Positions 24,417-33,465 of a DNA stretch of 64,000 nt are shown piece after piece. This DNA comes from Clostridium sp. AT4 (lineage in GTDB: Bacteria > Bacillota > Clostridia > Lachnospirales > Lachnospiraceae): positions 61,358 to 125,357 of the forward strand of contig NZ_LN999824.1 in the NCBI RefSeq assembly GCF_001517625.2, given 5' to 3'. Position numbers and translations under genes: made by a program. Each line of letters starts with the position of its first letter. Positions within the stretch are counted from its first letter, which is position 1. The notes beneath the pieces were generated by a model. That model was not told the DNA's origin. It saw only the letters and a program-made list of their open reading frames with translations, and ran no database searches.

Positions 24417-25532
24417 CTATGCTTCATCCTGTTTTTCCAGCTTCAGATATTCGCCGTAGGCCATCATGAAAACTCCTACGCCCTTCTCTTCATCTGAAAC
24501 CACCGGTTCGGAAAGATAGTATTCTACGCTTCCATCCCGCTCATCCTTGGGGCCTAATCCGGCCACCAGACAGATGCCCGTCAGATGCCAGCCATCTTCA
24601 TCCTGCTGTAACTTTTCTCTTTCCAGGCCGTCAAAGATCTCTTCGCCTCTCCTGCGCCATTTTTCTTCCTGTAAGATGCCCAGACGGCAGCCCTTTAAAA
24701 TCGCATATGCAATCATAGCGGATCCAGACGTTTCCAGATAATTGCCTTCCAGCTCAGGCATATCTACCAGCTGATAAAACAGCTTTGTTTTTTCATCCTG
24801 ATACTGCATAATTCCTGCCAGAGCTTCTTTAAATAGCCGCTTATATGTACTCAGATGTTCAAAGCTCTCCTCGGGAATCAGGCCGCAGCAGTCAATCAGC
24901 GCCATCAGATACCATCCAATGGAGCGCAGCCAGAAATTGTGGGAGCAGCCTGTTGTTTTGTCTGCCCAGATCATCTGGCGCTTCTCGTCATATGCGTGGT
25001 AATACAGTTTTTTCTCTTCATCAAACAGATATTTTCTGGCGTTTAAAAACTGGCCTGTAATATCATTGTAGCGCTCTCCGCCGTTAAATCTCTTTTCGTA
25101 TTCCAGATAAAGAGGCTGCCCCATATATAATCCGTCCAGCCAGATCTGATACGGATATATCTGCTTATGCCAGAAGCTTCCGCAGTCTGTACGGGGATGT
25201 GTTTCCAGCTGTCCTCTGATATGGTCCAGCGCAGTTTTATACTTTTCTTCCCCTGTTTTGTCATAAAGGAAATACAGCACCCGCCCGTTGTTTACCTTGT
25301 CCAGATTGTAATCCTCAGGGACATAGTAGCGGATGGTTCCATCCTCCTGTATATACCGGTCCATAAATGTCCGGATGCAGTTGATGTACTTTTCATCTCC
25401 GGTGGCTTCATACAGATACTGGGCTCCTAACATAACACAGCCATCTTCATAATTCCAGACAGCACGCTGTCTGGAATTATAATCTTCAATCCACTTATCT
25501 ATATAAGCATTTATTATTTCTCTGTTTTCCAT
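24417..25532 (-). CDS. Glycoside hydrolase family 105 unsaturated rhamnogalacturonyl hydrolase
   Basis: 371 residues from the ATG at 25532 (GGAAAGG upstream). The signature WLDGLYMGQP at 131-140 holds the catalytic Asp133, equivalent to Asp143 of Bacillus YteR, and WHKQIYPYQI precedes it. The fold is an (alpha/alpha)6 barrel and there is no signal peptide, so it acts in the cytoplasm. GH105 enzymes hydrate and remove the unsaturated uronic acid left at the non-reducing end by pectate or rhamnogalacturonan lyases. Its place between the binding protein and the permeases ties the importer to lyase products. Confidence 0.92.
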   Translation of the reverse strand: MENREIINAYIDKWIEDYNSRQRAVWNYEDGCVMLGAQYLYEATGDEKYINCIRTFMDRYIQEDGTIRYYVPEDYNLDKVNNGRVLYFLYDKTGEEKYKTALDHIRGQLETHPRTDCGSFWHKQIYPYQIWLDGLYMGQPLYLEYEKRFNGGERYNDITGQFLNARKYLFDEEKKLYYHAYDEKRQMIWADKTTGCSHNFWLRSIGWYLMALIDCCGLIPEESFEHLSTYKRLFKEALAGIMQYQDEKTKLFYQLVDMPELEGNYLETSGSAMIAYAILKGCRLGILQEEKWRRRGEEIFDGLEREKLQQDEDGWHLTGICLVAGLGPKDERDGSVEYYLSEPVVSDEEKGVGVFMMAYGEYLKLEKQDEA

Positions 25533-25551
25533 GATTACTGCCTTTCCAAGC

Positions 25552-26931
25552 TTAATATGGATTGCTTGCATAAACCTCATTGATACTGTCAATCAGATAC
25601 TGTGCCAGCATCTCTACATCCTGTCCGCTGCTGAGTCCCTCAAATACCTCATAGTAGATACCTGTAGAATCCTTTAATGCGGAATTCTCAAAGTTTGGAT
25701 CAAGTGCAAAGTTTGCAACCTTCATAACTGCCTGATTGCCCTCATAGGTAAGACCTTCCAGCTTGCCAAGACCTAACAGAACTTCATTTGCATAAGTATT
25801 AGCCAGCATACCGCGCTCTGTGCCCATAAGCTCAATACCCTTTGGATCATTGATAAGGAAGTCTAACAGCATAGCAGCCTCTTTTTTGTGCTCAGAGGTT
25901 TCTGTAATTGCAAAGCAGGAAGAAATCTTTGTAAGTCCTGCCTCATACTCTCCGCCCTTCAGGAACTCACCAAGCACAAACTCCTGATCGCCTTCCAGGG
26001 AGTTAGCAAATTTCTCCTGAGCAGAATCCCACTCATAGAAGCCGGCATACTGTCCGTTGATCCAGCCCGGATTCTTCTCCAGAACTGTAGCGCCGTCGCC
26101 CTTTAACTGAGCAATGCTTGGAAGAACATGTGCATCCTCTAAGGAATTAATAAATTCAAGACCTTCCTTTACTTCCTCAAGAGAATAATTTAAGGTATTG
26201 TTCTCTGCCCATTCTTTTCCGTATTTTCCTTCCAGATAATACATCATCAGAAGCATTCTCTCATATTCGTACATAGCCAGAGGATAGTACTCGTCGCCTA
26301 ATTTCTCCTTAAATGTGGTTCCTGCTGCAATCAGCTCATCCCAGCTTGTAGGAAGGGCAATACCGGCTTTGTCAAAGGTGGTTTTATTCCAGTAGAAGCA
26401 CTTTCCTGTAGTACCGATCGGAATCGCCTGCTGCTTGTCGCCTACTACACACTGCTCCAGAAGATTTGCCGGATAGTTTTCCATATTGATTACATCTGCG
26501 AACTGGGTCAGATCTACGAATTTAGAACCGTCGCTGGAGAACTGATACAGCCAGTTCCAGTTAACCTGCATCAGATCAGGTGCTGTACCGCCGCTGAGCT
26601 GGGTAGCTACCTTCTCAGCCCATCCGTCCCAGGCTCCGTACTCGCACTCTACCTTGATATTAGGATATTTTTCCATAAATGCCTGACATGCTGCCTCTGT
26701 TGCCTTATGTCTGGCATCACCTCCCCACCAACTGAAACGCAGAGTAACTTCTCCGTCCGCAGCTGCAGCCTCTTCCTTATCTGCAGCTGCGGAAGTCTCT
26801 CCGCCCTCAGCCTTTGTCTCTTCCTTCTTGGTCTCTTCAGGCTTTCCTGTAGGTCCGCAGGCTGTAAGCCCTGCAACCATAGATACTGCCAGACCTGCTG
26901 CTGCCACACGCTTCATCAATTCCTTTTTCAT
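25552..26931 (-). CDS. Extracellular sugar-binding lipoprotein (family 1) for pectin oligosaccharides
   Basis: 459 residues. The signal ends in the lipobox GLTAC with Cys25 lipidated, followed by a Lys/Glu/Ala-rich linker to about residue 60. The mature domain opens TLRFSWWGGDARHKA, typical of CUT1 binding proteins. It is the first gene of the operon with GH105, two permeases and GH28, so it most likely binds unsaturated galacturonides or rhamnogalacturonan oligosaccharides. The promoter at 27016-27044 is read towards it. Confidence 0.92.
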   Translation of the reverse strand: MKKELMKRVAAAGLAVSMVAGLTACGPTGKPEETKKEETKAEGGETSAAADKEEAAAADGEVTLRFSWWGGDARHKATEAACQAFMEKYPNIKVECEYGAWDGWAEKVATQLSGGTAPDLMQVNWNWLYQFSSDGSKFVDLTQFADVINMENYPANLLEQCVVGDKQQAIPIGTTGKCFYWNKTTFDKAGIALPTSWDELIAAGTTFKEKLGDEYYPLAMYEYERMLLMMYYLEGKYGKEWAENNTLNYSLEEVKEGLEFINSLEDAHVLPSIAQLKGDGATVLEKNPGWINGQYAGFYEWDSAQEKFANSLEGDQEFVLGEFLKGGEYEAGLTKISSCFAITETSEHKKEAAMLLDFLINDPKGIELMGTERGMLANTYANEVLLGLGKLEGLTYEGNQAVMKVANFALDPNFENSALKDSTGIYYEVFEGLSSGQDVEMLAQYLIDSINEVYASNPY

Positions 26932-27015
26932 TTTCTTCCTCCTGTTTCATAAATAATTCTGGAATTTAACTGTTTTTGCCACAAAACATCCTAATTCCAA
27001 TTACCTTGTACTCTT

Positions 27016-27044
27016 ATAATAGTATAAGCCTAGTGTAATGTCAA
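27016..27044 (-). promoter_or_regulatory. Sigma-A-type promoter of the pectin operon
   Basis: On the minus strand TTGACA (27039-27044) and TATTAT (27016-27021) are 17 bp apart, a near-consensus promoter. The transcript would start near 27008 and give a leader of roughly 75 bases. Confidence 0.75.
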
Positions 27045-27059
27045 TATATCATTGTATAT

Positions 27060-27102
27060 TTTGTATGTATACATATATTGTTTTTTACTGTATACATACA
27101 AA
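27060..27102. promoter_or_regulatory. Long inverted repeat, GTATAC operator candidate
   Basis: TTTGTATGTATACA (27060-27073) and TGTATACATACAAA (27089-27102) are perfect 14-bp inverted arms with a 15-base spacer. Each arm contains GTATAC, the cores starting 23 bp apart. The element begins 16 bp upstream of the -35 box of the pectin promoter and lies before the PTS regulator on the other side. An FCD-type GntR protein is the likely ligand. Confidence 0.65.
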
Positions 27103-27166
27103 TTTTATAATGTTTTTGAACGTATCCATTCACCACACACAACTCCTTTCATTTACCCAAATTATT

Positions 27167-27246
27167 AAATGTGTCAAAAAAATTGCATTTATCAACTCAA
27201 ATGTGTCAAAAATAAATAAAACCACCGCATTTTTGTCTGTTATAAT
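27167..27246 (+). promoter_or_regulatory. Activator-type promoter of the PTS locus with direct repeats
   Basis: AAATGTGTCAAAAA occurs at 27167-27180 and 27199-27212, start to start 32 bp (about three helical turns). A perfect TATAAT follows at 27241-27246 but no good -35 box stands 17 bp before it. This arrangement suits a DNA-binding PRD activator. Within 26932-27300 I see no further gene. Confidence 0.55.
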
Positions 27247-27300
27247 AAGGCCATAAACCTGAAATTCACAGACATCCGAAAAGAAAGGGGCTTGAAGAAA

Positions 27301-29301
27301 ATGACAGAACGGCAAGTAGATATTCTGTACTACCTTCATGGACAAGATCATTTTGTTCCTGTATCAGATATCTCAGAAGCAATTCAGGTATCTGTGAAAA
27401 CGGTAAGAAACGAACTAATTATCATACAACAGCTGCTTGAAAAAGAAAAACTGGGCGAATTAAAAAAAGTCCCCCGAAAAGGAATACTGCTTGAAATCCA
27501 AAATGAAAACTGGGCGAAATTAGAACGGCTGTTAGGATCTTCTTCCTTCTCTGGTAATGAAACAGATTTAAAAAACCATTTTATTTACAGCCTGCTTATT
27601 CAACATCAAATAAATTATACTCAAATACGCAATGAGCTATATATAGGCCGCTCTGCAGCAGATCGAATGATTCCGGAATTAAATGAGTGGTTCAGTAATC
27701 ATGGAATCATTTTGGAGAAACGGCGGGGAATCGGGTTTTTAATCCATTGTAATGAATTTTTATGGCGAATTGCAATGTGGGATCTTTTTCTCATGATAAA
27801 ACACCAGAAGAAACACCCCTATATTGCGAGAGATATGAACGAGCTTGAACTCTTTCTTAAAGGTTTTGATACAACAGGAATTAATAAAGCCATTTGTTCT
27901 CTGGAATCCTGCTACGCTTTTTCCTTCGGATATGAAGCTCATATACAATTGTTTTTTATGCTTTCTTTATGTATCGTGAGAACAAGAAAAAATAAAATTG
28001 TTTCCATGCCTCATCCAAATCCTCTAAAAACAGATGGTACTTATACCAAACAGATTATGAAACATCTCATAGAAGAACTTGAACGAGGATATCATATTCA
28101 TCTTCCGCAGCAGGAACAGGATTTTATAGAATTTGCCATTGATATTTCTGACATACAAACCTTCCACAGTGAAAAACAGATGTTAGAATGCGAAACCCGT
28201 AATATAGAACTTTGTTTTTTTAGTATACGGCTTATCTCCTTACTCAGCAGCATTGTCAACGTAAACCTGAAAACCGATTTATTTTTTTCAAAAAATTTAT
28301 TTTTACAGCTTCGTTCCATGATTAGCCGATTAAAATATGGCATAAAAATAACAAATCCACTTTTAAAACAGGTAAAACAAACATATCCTAATATATTTGC
28401 GGCGGTTTATGGCGCTGGTGTCTATTTTGAAAAAGAATTAAATCTGGAGCTTAATGAGCATGAAATGTGCAGTCTGGCATTGCTCTTAGGTGGTGCTATT
28501 GAACGTAGTCTTTCCGTAGTATCTGCCTGTGTGATATGCGATTATGGAATAGGACTGTCACAGCTTTTAAAGGAGCAGTTGGAACGTCACATCAATGACC
28601 TTCATATTGAAAATGTTTTTTCACTAAGGGAAATTAGCAAGGCAAAAGCCTCTCACTGTGATCTTATTATTACAAACATGCATCTCAACAACCAGTATCT
28701 CGGCAAAGATATTGTTACCGTAGACTGTCTAATGACACAATTCGATATTAAAAATATTGAAAATAAAATGAAACAGCTGCGGCGAAAAAAGTTAAAAACA
28801 AAAAAACCGTGTAATCAGCTTTCTATTCAAAAAAAACTGTTCTTTGAAGAACTGATTCATCTGCAGATTACTGCTTCTGATAAGAATGAACTGATTCATC
28901 TTTTGTGTAAGCAGCTCATAGATGGCGGATATGTAACAGAAGAATTTGAAACATCTGTTTTAGATCATGAAATAACTGCTCCCACCGCTCTATGTAAAGG
29001 CGTTGCTATTCCACACGGATATGCAAAATTTGTAATTCGTCCTGTAGTAATGGTTGCGACTCTGCAGCATCCCATCCAATGGCAGGATACAGAAGAGGCC
29101 GATATAATTTTTCTTCTGGCTTTTAATCTGGACGATGTAGTTGGCATGAAAGAAGAAACCATTAAATTTTACAGTGTATTTTTAGACCTATTAGATGAAG
29201 ATGAGAATGTAAATGCACTTCGTCATGCAACCAATCCGCAATATCTGGCAGAGCACATGAATGGACTAATCCAAAATGCTGTAAATATCAATGACGACTA
29301 A
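27301..29301 (+). CDS. PRD-containing transcriptional activator with EIIB- and EIIA-like domains (MtlR/LicR type)
   Basis: 666 residues from the ATG at 27301 with AAAGGGG ten bases upstream. Domain order: N-terminal DNA-binding helix-turn-helix (ISEAIQVSVKTVRNEL, about residues 19-34), two PTS-regulation domains, an EIIB-Gat-like segment with Cys413 in VICDYGIGLS, and a fructose/mannitol EIIA domain with His572 in VAIPHGYAK. The N-terminal domain is a DNA-binding HTH, not the RNA-binding domain of BglG, so it acts on promoters. It should be switched by phosphorylation from the PTS it controls, encoded immediately downstream. Confidence 0.9.
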   Translation: MTERQVDILYYLHGQDHFVPVSDISEAIQVSVKTVRNELIIIQQLLEKEKLGELKKVPRKGILLEIQNENWAKLERLLGSSSFSGNETDLKNHFIYSLLIQHQINYTQIRNELYIGRSAADRMIPELNEWFSNHGIILEKRRGIGFLIHCNEFLWRIAMWDLFLMIKHQKKHPYIARDMNELELFLKGFDTTGINKAICSLESCYAFSFGYEAHIQLFFMLSLCIVRTRKNKIVSMPHPNPLKTDGTYTKQIMKHLIEELERGYHIHLPQQEQDFIEFAIDISDIQTFHSEKQMLECETRNIELCFFSIRLISLLSSIVNVNLKTDLFFSKNLFLQLRSMISRLKYGIKITNPLLKQVKQTYPNIFAAVYGAGVYFEKELNLELNEHEMCSLALLLGGAIERSLSVVSACVICDYGIGLSQLLKEQLERHINDLHIENVFSLREISKAKASHCDLIITNMHLNNQYLGKDIVTVDCLMTQFDIKNIENKMKQLRRKKLKTKKPCNQLSIQKKLFFEELIHLQITASDKNELIHLLCKQLIDGGYVTEEFETSVLDHEITAPTALCKGVAIPHGYAKFVIRPVVMVATLQHPIQWQDTEEADIIFLLAFNLDDVVGMKEETIKFYSVFLDLLDEDENVNALRHATNPQYLAEHMNGLIQNAVNINDD

Positions 29302-29316
29302 AGGAGGATATAAAGA

Positions 29317-29787
29317 ATGGTATCATCAATGACAATTAAGGATGTAATTAACCCATCCTGTATCAATCTTCATATGAAGGGAAAAGATAAAAAGTCCATC
29401 ATTGAAGAAATGGCCGATATGTTCCATAAAGCCGGTGTATTAAATGACCGAAATGGCTTTATCAACGCTGTCTATGAGCGTGAAAAAGAAGGCCCTACCG
29501 GAATTGGGGATCAGGTCGCAATTCCACATGGCAAAACATCTGCCGTTCGTAAAACATCCATGGCTGTAGGGCGTGTAGATCATGGAGTCCCCTGGGAATC
29601 TCTTGGGGATGGCGATACAAGGGCATTCGTGATGTTCGCAGTAAATGACAATGATACATCTGAATTGGTTTCTCTTTTGTCGCAGGTTGCTGTAGCTCTC
29701 TGTGATAAATCAGTAATAGAAACACTGCTGACAACAGAAAACACTGCTGAAATCTATTCTTTATTTAACAGAAAGGAGGAACTTTAA
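29317..29787 (+). CDS. PTS fructose-family EIIA component
   Basis: 156 residues; the phosphorylation site is His71 in VAIPHGKTS, preceded by the GPTGIGDQ stretch common to PtsN/FruA EIIA domains. It accepts phosphate from HPr and passes it to the EIIB encoded next. The gene lies 15 bp after the regulator with GGAGG before its ATG. Having EIIA, EIIB and EIIC as three separate small proteins, rather than a fused FruA, is typical of Firmicutes and Enterobacteria systems for less common ketoses. Confidence 0.92.
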   Translation: MVSSMTIKDVINPSCINLHMKGKDKKSIIEEMADMFHKAGVLNDRNGFINAVYEREKEGPTGIGDQVAIPHGKTSAVRKTSMAVGRVDHGVPWESLGDGDTRAFVMFAVNDNDTSELVSLLSQVAVALCDKSVIETLLTTENTAEIYSLFNRKEEL

Positions 29788-29790
29788 AAT

Positions 29791-30108
29791 ATGAAAATTG
29801 TAGGTGTAGCAGCATGTACCGCAGGAGTGGCCCATACTTATATGGCCAGAGAAAAATTGATAAAAGGTGCAAAAGCCAGAGGACATGATTGTGCTGTTGA
29901 AACTCAGGGAACCATAGGAACAGAACATAAACTGACCTCACAGCAGATTTCTGAGGCAGATGTGGTAATTCTGGCAGTAGATGTAAAAATCTCCGGAGAA
30001 GAACGTTTTAAAGGAAAACCGGTTATACGGATTGGAACAGCCGCTGTCATCAAAAATGCCATTGGTTTCATTGAAAAAGTAGAAAAAGCACTTGAAGGAA
30101 AAAAATAA
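29791..30108 (+). CDS. PTS fructose-family EIIB component
   Basis: 105 residues with the phosphocysteine motif at the N-terminus, Cys9 in CTAGVAHTYMA, and AVDVKISGEERF further on. It transfers phosphate from EIIA to the incoming sugar at the membrane component. Only three bases separate it from the EIIA stop, and AAAGGAGG lies just upstream, inside the EIIA gene. Confidence 0.93.
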   Translation: MKIVGVAACTAGVAHTYMAREKLIKGAKARGHDCAVETQGTIGTEHKLTSQQISEADVVILAVDVKISGEERFKGKPVIRIGTAAVIKNAIGFIEKVEKALEGKK

Positions 30109-30126
30109 ATTTAAAGGAGAGGGAAC

Positions 30127-31218
30127 ATGAAAGAGCATGGAGTTATTTCAATCATCAAAAAACATATCTTGACGGCTATCGGCTATATGATTCCACTGGT
30201 TGTAGCTGCCGGTTTATCCATGGCTTTTGGACAATTTATTGACGGTGATGTCAGAAACTCTACTTCGGGTATTGGCTACTATCTTTACAAAGCCGGTAAT
30301 TTTGGCATGTCTGCTGTTGTACCTGTTATCACTGCAGGCGTTGCTTATTCCATTTCCGACCGTCCCGGAATTGCGCCAGGATTAATTTTAGGATTCATCT
30401 GTACAGAAATTAAAGCCGGATTCATAGGTGGTATTGTAGCTGGCTTCTTAGTTGGATATCTTGTACTTGCAGTTAAAAAATATGTAAAACTTCCCGCTGC
30501 CATGCAGGGCCTGATGCCTGTAATGGTGATTCCAGTACTTGTAACAGCCATATCTTCCGTTCTTATGTTTACAATAGTAGGCCAGCCCTTCGCATGGCTT
30601 CAGGTTACTCTTACAGAAGCAATTACCGGTCTTCAAAGCGGTTCTAAATTTGTCTTTGGTGCTGTGCTTGGCGGAATGGCCTGCTTTGACTTCGGCGGCC
30701 CTGTAAACAAAACCATGTCTACCTTTGTAAATGGTCTAATGGTTGACGGCGTTTTTGAGCCAGAAGCTGTAAAGTTTATCGGATCTATGATTCCACCCTT
30801 TGGTATTGCAATCTCCTGCCTGCTCACTAAAAACAAATATACCAAGGCAGAAAAAGAAGCATTGAAGGCTGCTGTTCCCATGGGATTCTGCATGATTACA
30901 GAAGGTGTAATTCCCATTGCGGCAAGAGATCTTATCCGTGTTGTATTCTCCTGTGTATGTGGTTCCGCTGTAGCAGGCGGTCTGTCCATGATCTGGGGAT
31001 GCGGTTCTCCCGTTCCTCATGGCGGAATGTTATCTGTTCCACTATTTACTAATCCTGTAAAATTCTGTATTGCTCTGGCTATTGGAAGTATGATTACAGC
31101 TGTAATTTTGTCTCTTATCAAAAAACCGGTAACAGAAGCTGATGAAAACTTTGAAGATCTTGGAAATACTGCTGATGATTCTTCCGATGATGGAGATATT
31201 AAAATAGAAACATTTTAA
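30127..31218 (+). CDS. PTS fructose-family EIIC membrane component
   Basis: 363 residues with about nine to ten membrane spans. MVIPVLVTAISS, GGPVNKTMSTF and ITEGVIPIAARD are conserved EIIC-Fru segments, the last with the Glu thought to contact sugar. The C-terminal tail is acidic (EDLGNTADDSSDDGD). It carries the sugar across the membrane while EIIB phosphorylates it, most probably at C1. It lies 18 bp after EIIB. Confidence 0.93.
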   Translation: MKEHGVISIIKKHILTAIGYMIPLVVAAGLSMAFGQFIDGDVRNSTSGIGYYLYKAGNFGMSAVVPVITAGVAYSISDRPGIAPGLILGFICTEIKAGFIGGIVAGFLVGYLVLAVKKYVKLPAAMQGLMPVMVIPVLVTAISSVLMFTIVGQPFAWLQVTLTEAITGLQSGSKFVFGAVLGGMACFDFGGPVNKTMSTFVNGLMVDGVFEPEAVKFIGSMIPPFGIAISCLLTKNKYTKAEKEALKAAVPMGFCMITEGVIPIAARDLIRVVFSCVCGSAVAGGLSMIWGCGSPVPHGGMLSVPLFTNPVKFCIALAIGSMITAVILSLIKKPVTEADENFEDLGNTADDSSDDGDIKIETF

Positions 31219-31233
31219 AAAAGGGGATATATT

Positions 31234-32097
31234 ATGCTTATAAATATGAAAGAAATGTTAGAAATTGCAGATCAGTATCATTTTGCGGTAGGAGCCTTTA
31301 ATGCAACCGAAAGCTCCCTGTTCCGTGCAGTTGTAGAAGAAGCAGAAGCCCAAAATGCACCAGCAATTGTACAGGTAGCTCCCGGCGAATTTGACTTTGC
31401 TACAAGAGAATTCTATTCCTATGTACGGGAACGTTTAGCCAACAGCCCTGTTCCCTTTGTCCTTCATCTGGATCACGGAAAAAATCTCCAGCAATGCCTC
31501 AAAGCAATTCAAGCTGGTTTTACTTCTGTTATGCTGGATGGTTCAGAATTCACCTATGACGAAAACGTCCGGCTTACAAAGGAAATCACCTCCATAGCAC
31601 ATATGGTTGGCGTATCTGTAGAAGGGGAACTTGGAACCATTGGAATTATGAATCATTCTGATGAAGGTGGTGTTGAGCACATTACATACACAAATCCTGA
31701 CGACGTCGTTGATTTCGTTACAAAAACAGGAGTTGACTGTCTGGCTGTAGCTATAGGAACTGCCCACGGAATCTATCCAAAGGGCTTTATCCCCAAACTC
31801 CAGCTGGAGCTTCTTGAAAAAATCAGTGCTGTTTCTCCTGTTCCCCTTGTTCTCCATGGCGGAAGCAATAACCCAGATGGTGAGATTAAAAAAGCCTGTG
31901 AAATCGGCATCCGTAAAGTAAATATTTCCAGTGATTTTAAGTATGCATTTTTCAAAAAAGTAAATCAGGTCATTGAGGAAACAGGCGGATTCATTCCTGC
32001 TAAAGTATTAACTCCCGGAATTGAAGATGCAAAGAATGTAATCCGCGAAAAAATGGAGTTGTTTGGCTCTTTAGGAAAAGCTCATTTATATAGATAA
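31234..32097 (+). CDS. Class II ketose-(bis)phosphate aldolase, GatY/KbaY/FbaA type
   Basis: 287 residues with the zinc-aldolase features: FVLHLDHGKN with catalytic Asp80 and zinc ligand His81, VEGELGTIG, IGTAHGIYPKG, VLHGGSNNP and a late VNISSDFKYAF. Family members cleave fructose- or tagatose-1,6-bisphosphate, or occasionally monophosphates, to dihydroxyacetone phosphate and an aldehyde. No 1-phosphofructokinase or tagatose-6-phosphate kinase is encoded in this operon, so it may act directly on the 1-phosphate made by the PTS, or rely on a kinase elsewhere. It is 15 bp after EIIC. Confidence 0.9.
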   Translation: MLINMKEMLEIADQYHFAVGAFNATESSLFRAVVEEAEAQNAPAIVQVAPGEFDFATREFYSYVRERLANSPVPFVLHLDHGKNLQQCLKAIQAGFTSVMLDGSEFTYDENVRLTKEITSIAHMVGVSVEGELGTIGIMNHSDEGGVEHITYTNPDDVVDFVTKTGVDCLAVAIGTAHGIYPKGFIPKLQLELLEKISAVSPVPLVLHGGSNNPDGEIKKACEIGIRKVNISSDFKYAFFKKVNQVIEETGGFIPAKVLTPGIEDAKNVIREKMELFGSLGKAHLYR

Positions 32098-32112
32098 TAT
32101 CAGGAGGAAGTT

Positions 32113-33294
32113 ATGATAAATTTTGAATTTTCCAATACAACTCAAATCATATTCGGAAAAGGTACTGAATCTCAGGTAGGAAGCGCCATCCGAAACTACA
32201 GTAACTGCGATAAGATCCTTCTGGTATACGGCTCTGAGCGAATCAAAAAAAATGGTCTTTTTGATACTATCAGCAGTTCCATAAAAGAATACGGAATTGA
32301 GACCCGTGAACTTGGTGGGGTAAAACCAAATCCCAGATTAAGTCTGGTTCAAAAGGGAATAGAAATATGCCGCCAAGAAAATATTGATTTCGTTTTAGCT
32401 GTAGGGGGAGGAAGCGCCATCGACACAGCCAAGGCTATTGGTGTCGGAGTTCCTTATGACGGAAATGTGTGGGATTTCTACCTTGGAAAAGCAATCCCTA
32501 AAACAACCCTTAAAACAGCCGCTATATGTACAATACCCGCTGCTGGCAGCGAATCCAGTTTGAGTTCAGTTATTACAAACGAAGATGGATGGTACAAAAA
32601 AAGTATCAATCTTGATTTAATTCGCCCGGTTTTTTCTATTATCAATCCCGAGCTTACCTTTACTATCCCTCCTTATCAAATTGGCTGCGGAGTTGTCGAC
32701 ATGATGACCCACATTATGGAACGTTATTTTACTAATACGACCCATGTAGATCTAACAGACCGGCTTTGTGAGGCCGCATTAAGAAGTATTATTGTCAATG
32801 GTGTTAAAACATTAAAAGAACCTGAAAATTATGATGTAAGGGCAGAAATCGTATGGGCTGGAACACTGGCTCACAATGGTCTCCTGAATACAGGACGCGT
32901 TCAAGACTGGGCATCTCACAGAATCGCCCTTGAAATGAGCGGTTTATATGATATTGCACATGGAGCCAGCCTCTCTATCGTATACCCTGCCTGGATGGAG
33001 TACGTATATCACCATGACAAAAAACGCTTTGTACAGTTTGCCGTTCGGGTATGGGATGTGGATCTGGCCTATGGGGAAGAAGATGAAATATGTCTGGAGG
33101 GTATTCGCAGAATGAGGGAGTTCTTCAAAAAGTTAAATATGCCTCTCACGTTTGAAGACGCAGGGCTGCCTACAACCGCATTTGAAGAGATGGCTGAAAA
33201 AGCTACTTATGGAGATACTATTCCTGTAGGAAATTTCGTTAAGCTTGGAAAGACTGAAATTATTGATATTTATAATCTCTGCAGAAAAAAATAA
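32113..33294 (+). CDS. Iron-containing alcohol dehydrogenase, BdhA-like
   Basis: 393 residues. The cofactor loop GGGSAIDTAKAIG (about 99-111), the metal-site Asp and His in DMMTHIMERYF, the His in YDIAHGASLSIVYPAWM and a later His in VYHHDKKRF give the group III alcohol dehydrogenase pattern, closest to butanol dehydrogenase or YqhD types that reduce aldehydes with NADPH. It begins 15 bp after the aldolase, so it probably reduces the aldehyde half released by that enzyme and serves as a redox sink in fermentation (inference). A large hairpin follows. Confidence 0.9.
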   Translation: MINFEFSNTTQIIFGKGTESQVGSAIRNYSNCDKILLVYGSERIKKNGLFDTISSSIKEYGIETRELGGVKPNPRLSLVQKGIEICRQENIDFVLAVGGGSAIDTAKAIGVGVPYDGNVWDFYLGKAIPKTTLKTAAICTIPAAGSESSLSSVITNEDGWYKKSINLDLIRPVFSIINPELTFTIPPYQIGCGVVDMMTHIMERYFTNTTHVDLTDRLCEAALRSIIVNGVKTLKEPENYDVRAEIVWAGTLAHNGLLNTGRVQDWASHRIALEMSGLYDIAHGASLSIVYPAWMEYVYHHDKKRFVQFAVRVWDVDLAYGEEDEICLEGIRRMREFFKKLNMPLTFEDAGLPTTAFEEMAEKATYGDTIPVGNFVKLGKTEIIDIYNLCRKK

Positions 33295-33305
33295 TATTGG
33301 CTAAA

Positions 33306-33353
33306 ACAGAGCGCTGCCTCATCATCTATGTTCATGATGGAGCAGCGTTCTGT
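33306..33353 (+). terminator. Long hairpin after the PTS operon
   Basis: ACAGAGCGCTGCCTCATCAT and ATGATGGAGCAGCGTTCTGT form a nearly complete 20-bp stem with few mismatches and a short loop, ten bases after the dehydrogenase stop. A T-rich stretch (ATTCTTTTCG) follows. It probably ends the PTS transcript. Confidence 0.75.
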
Positions 33354-33465
33354 CCATCAGATTCTTTTCGTACATTCTCGCGCATTCTATTACTATTTTG
33401 ATCACATATTCCTTTGAAAGCTTTGCCATGCAAATCCCTTTCCGTTCCCATCTCAAGGTATTTTA

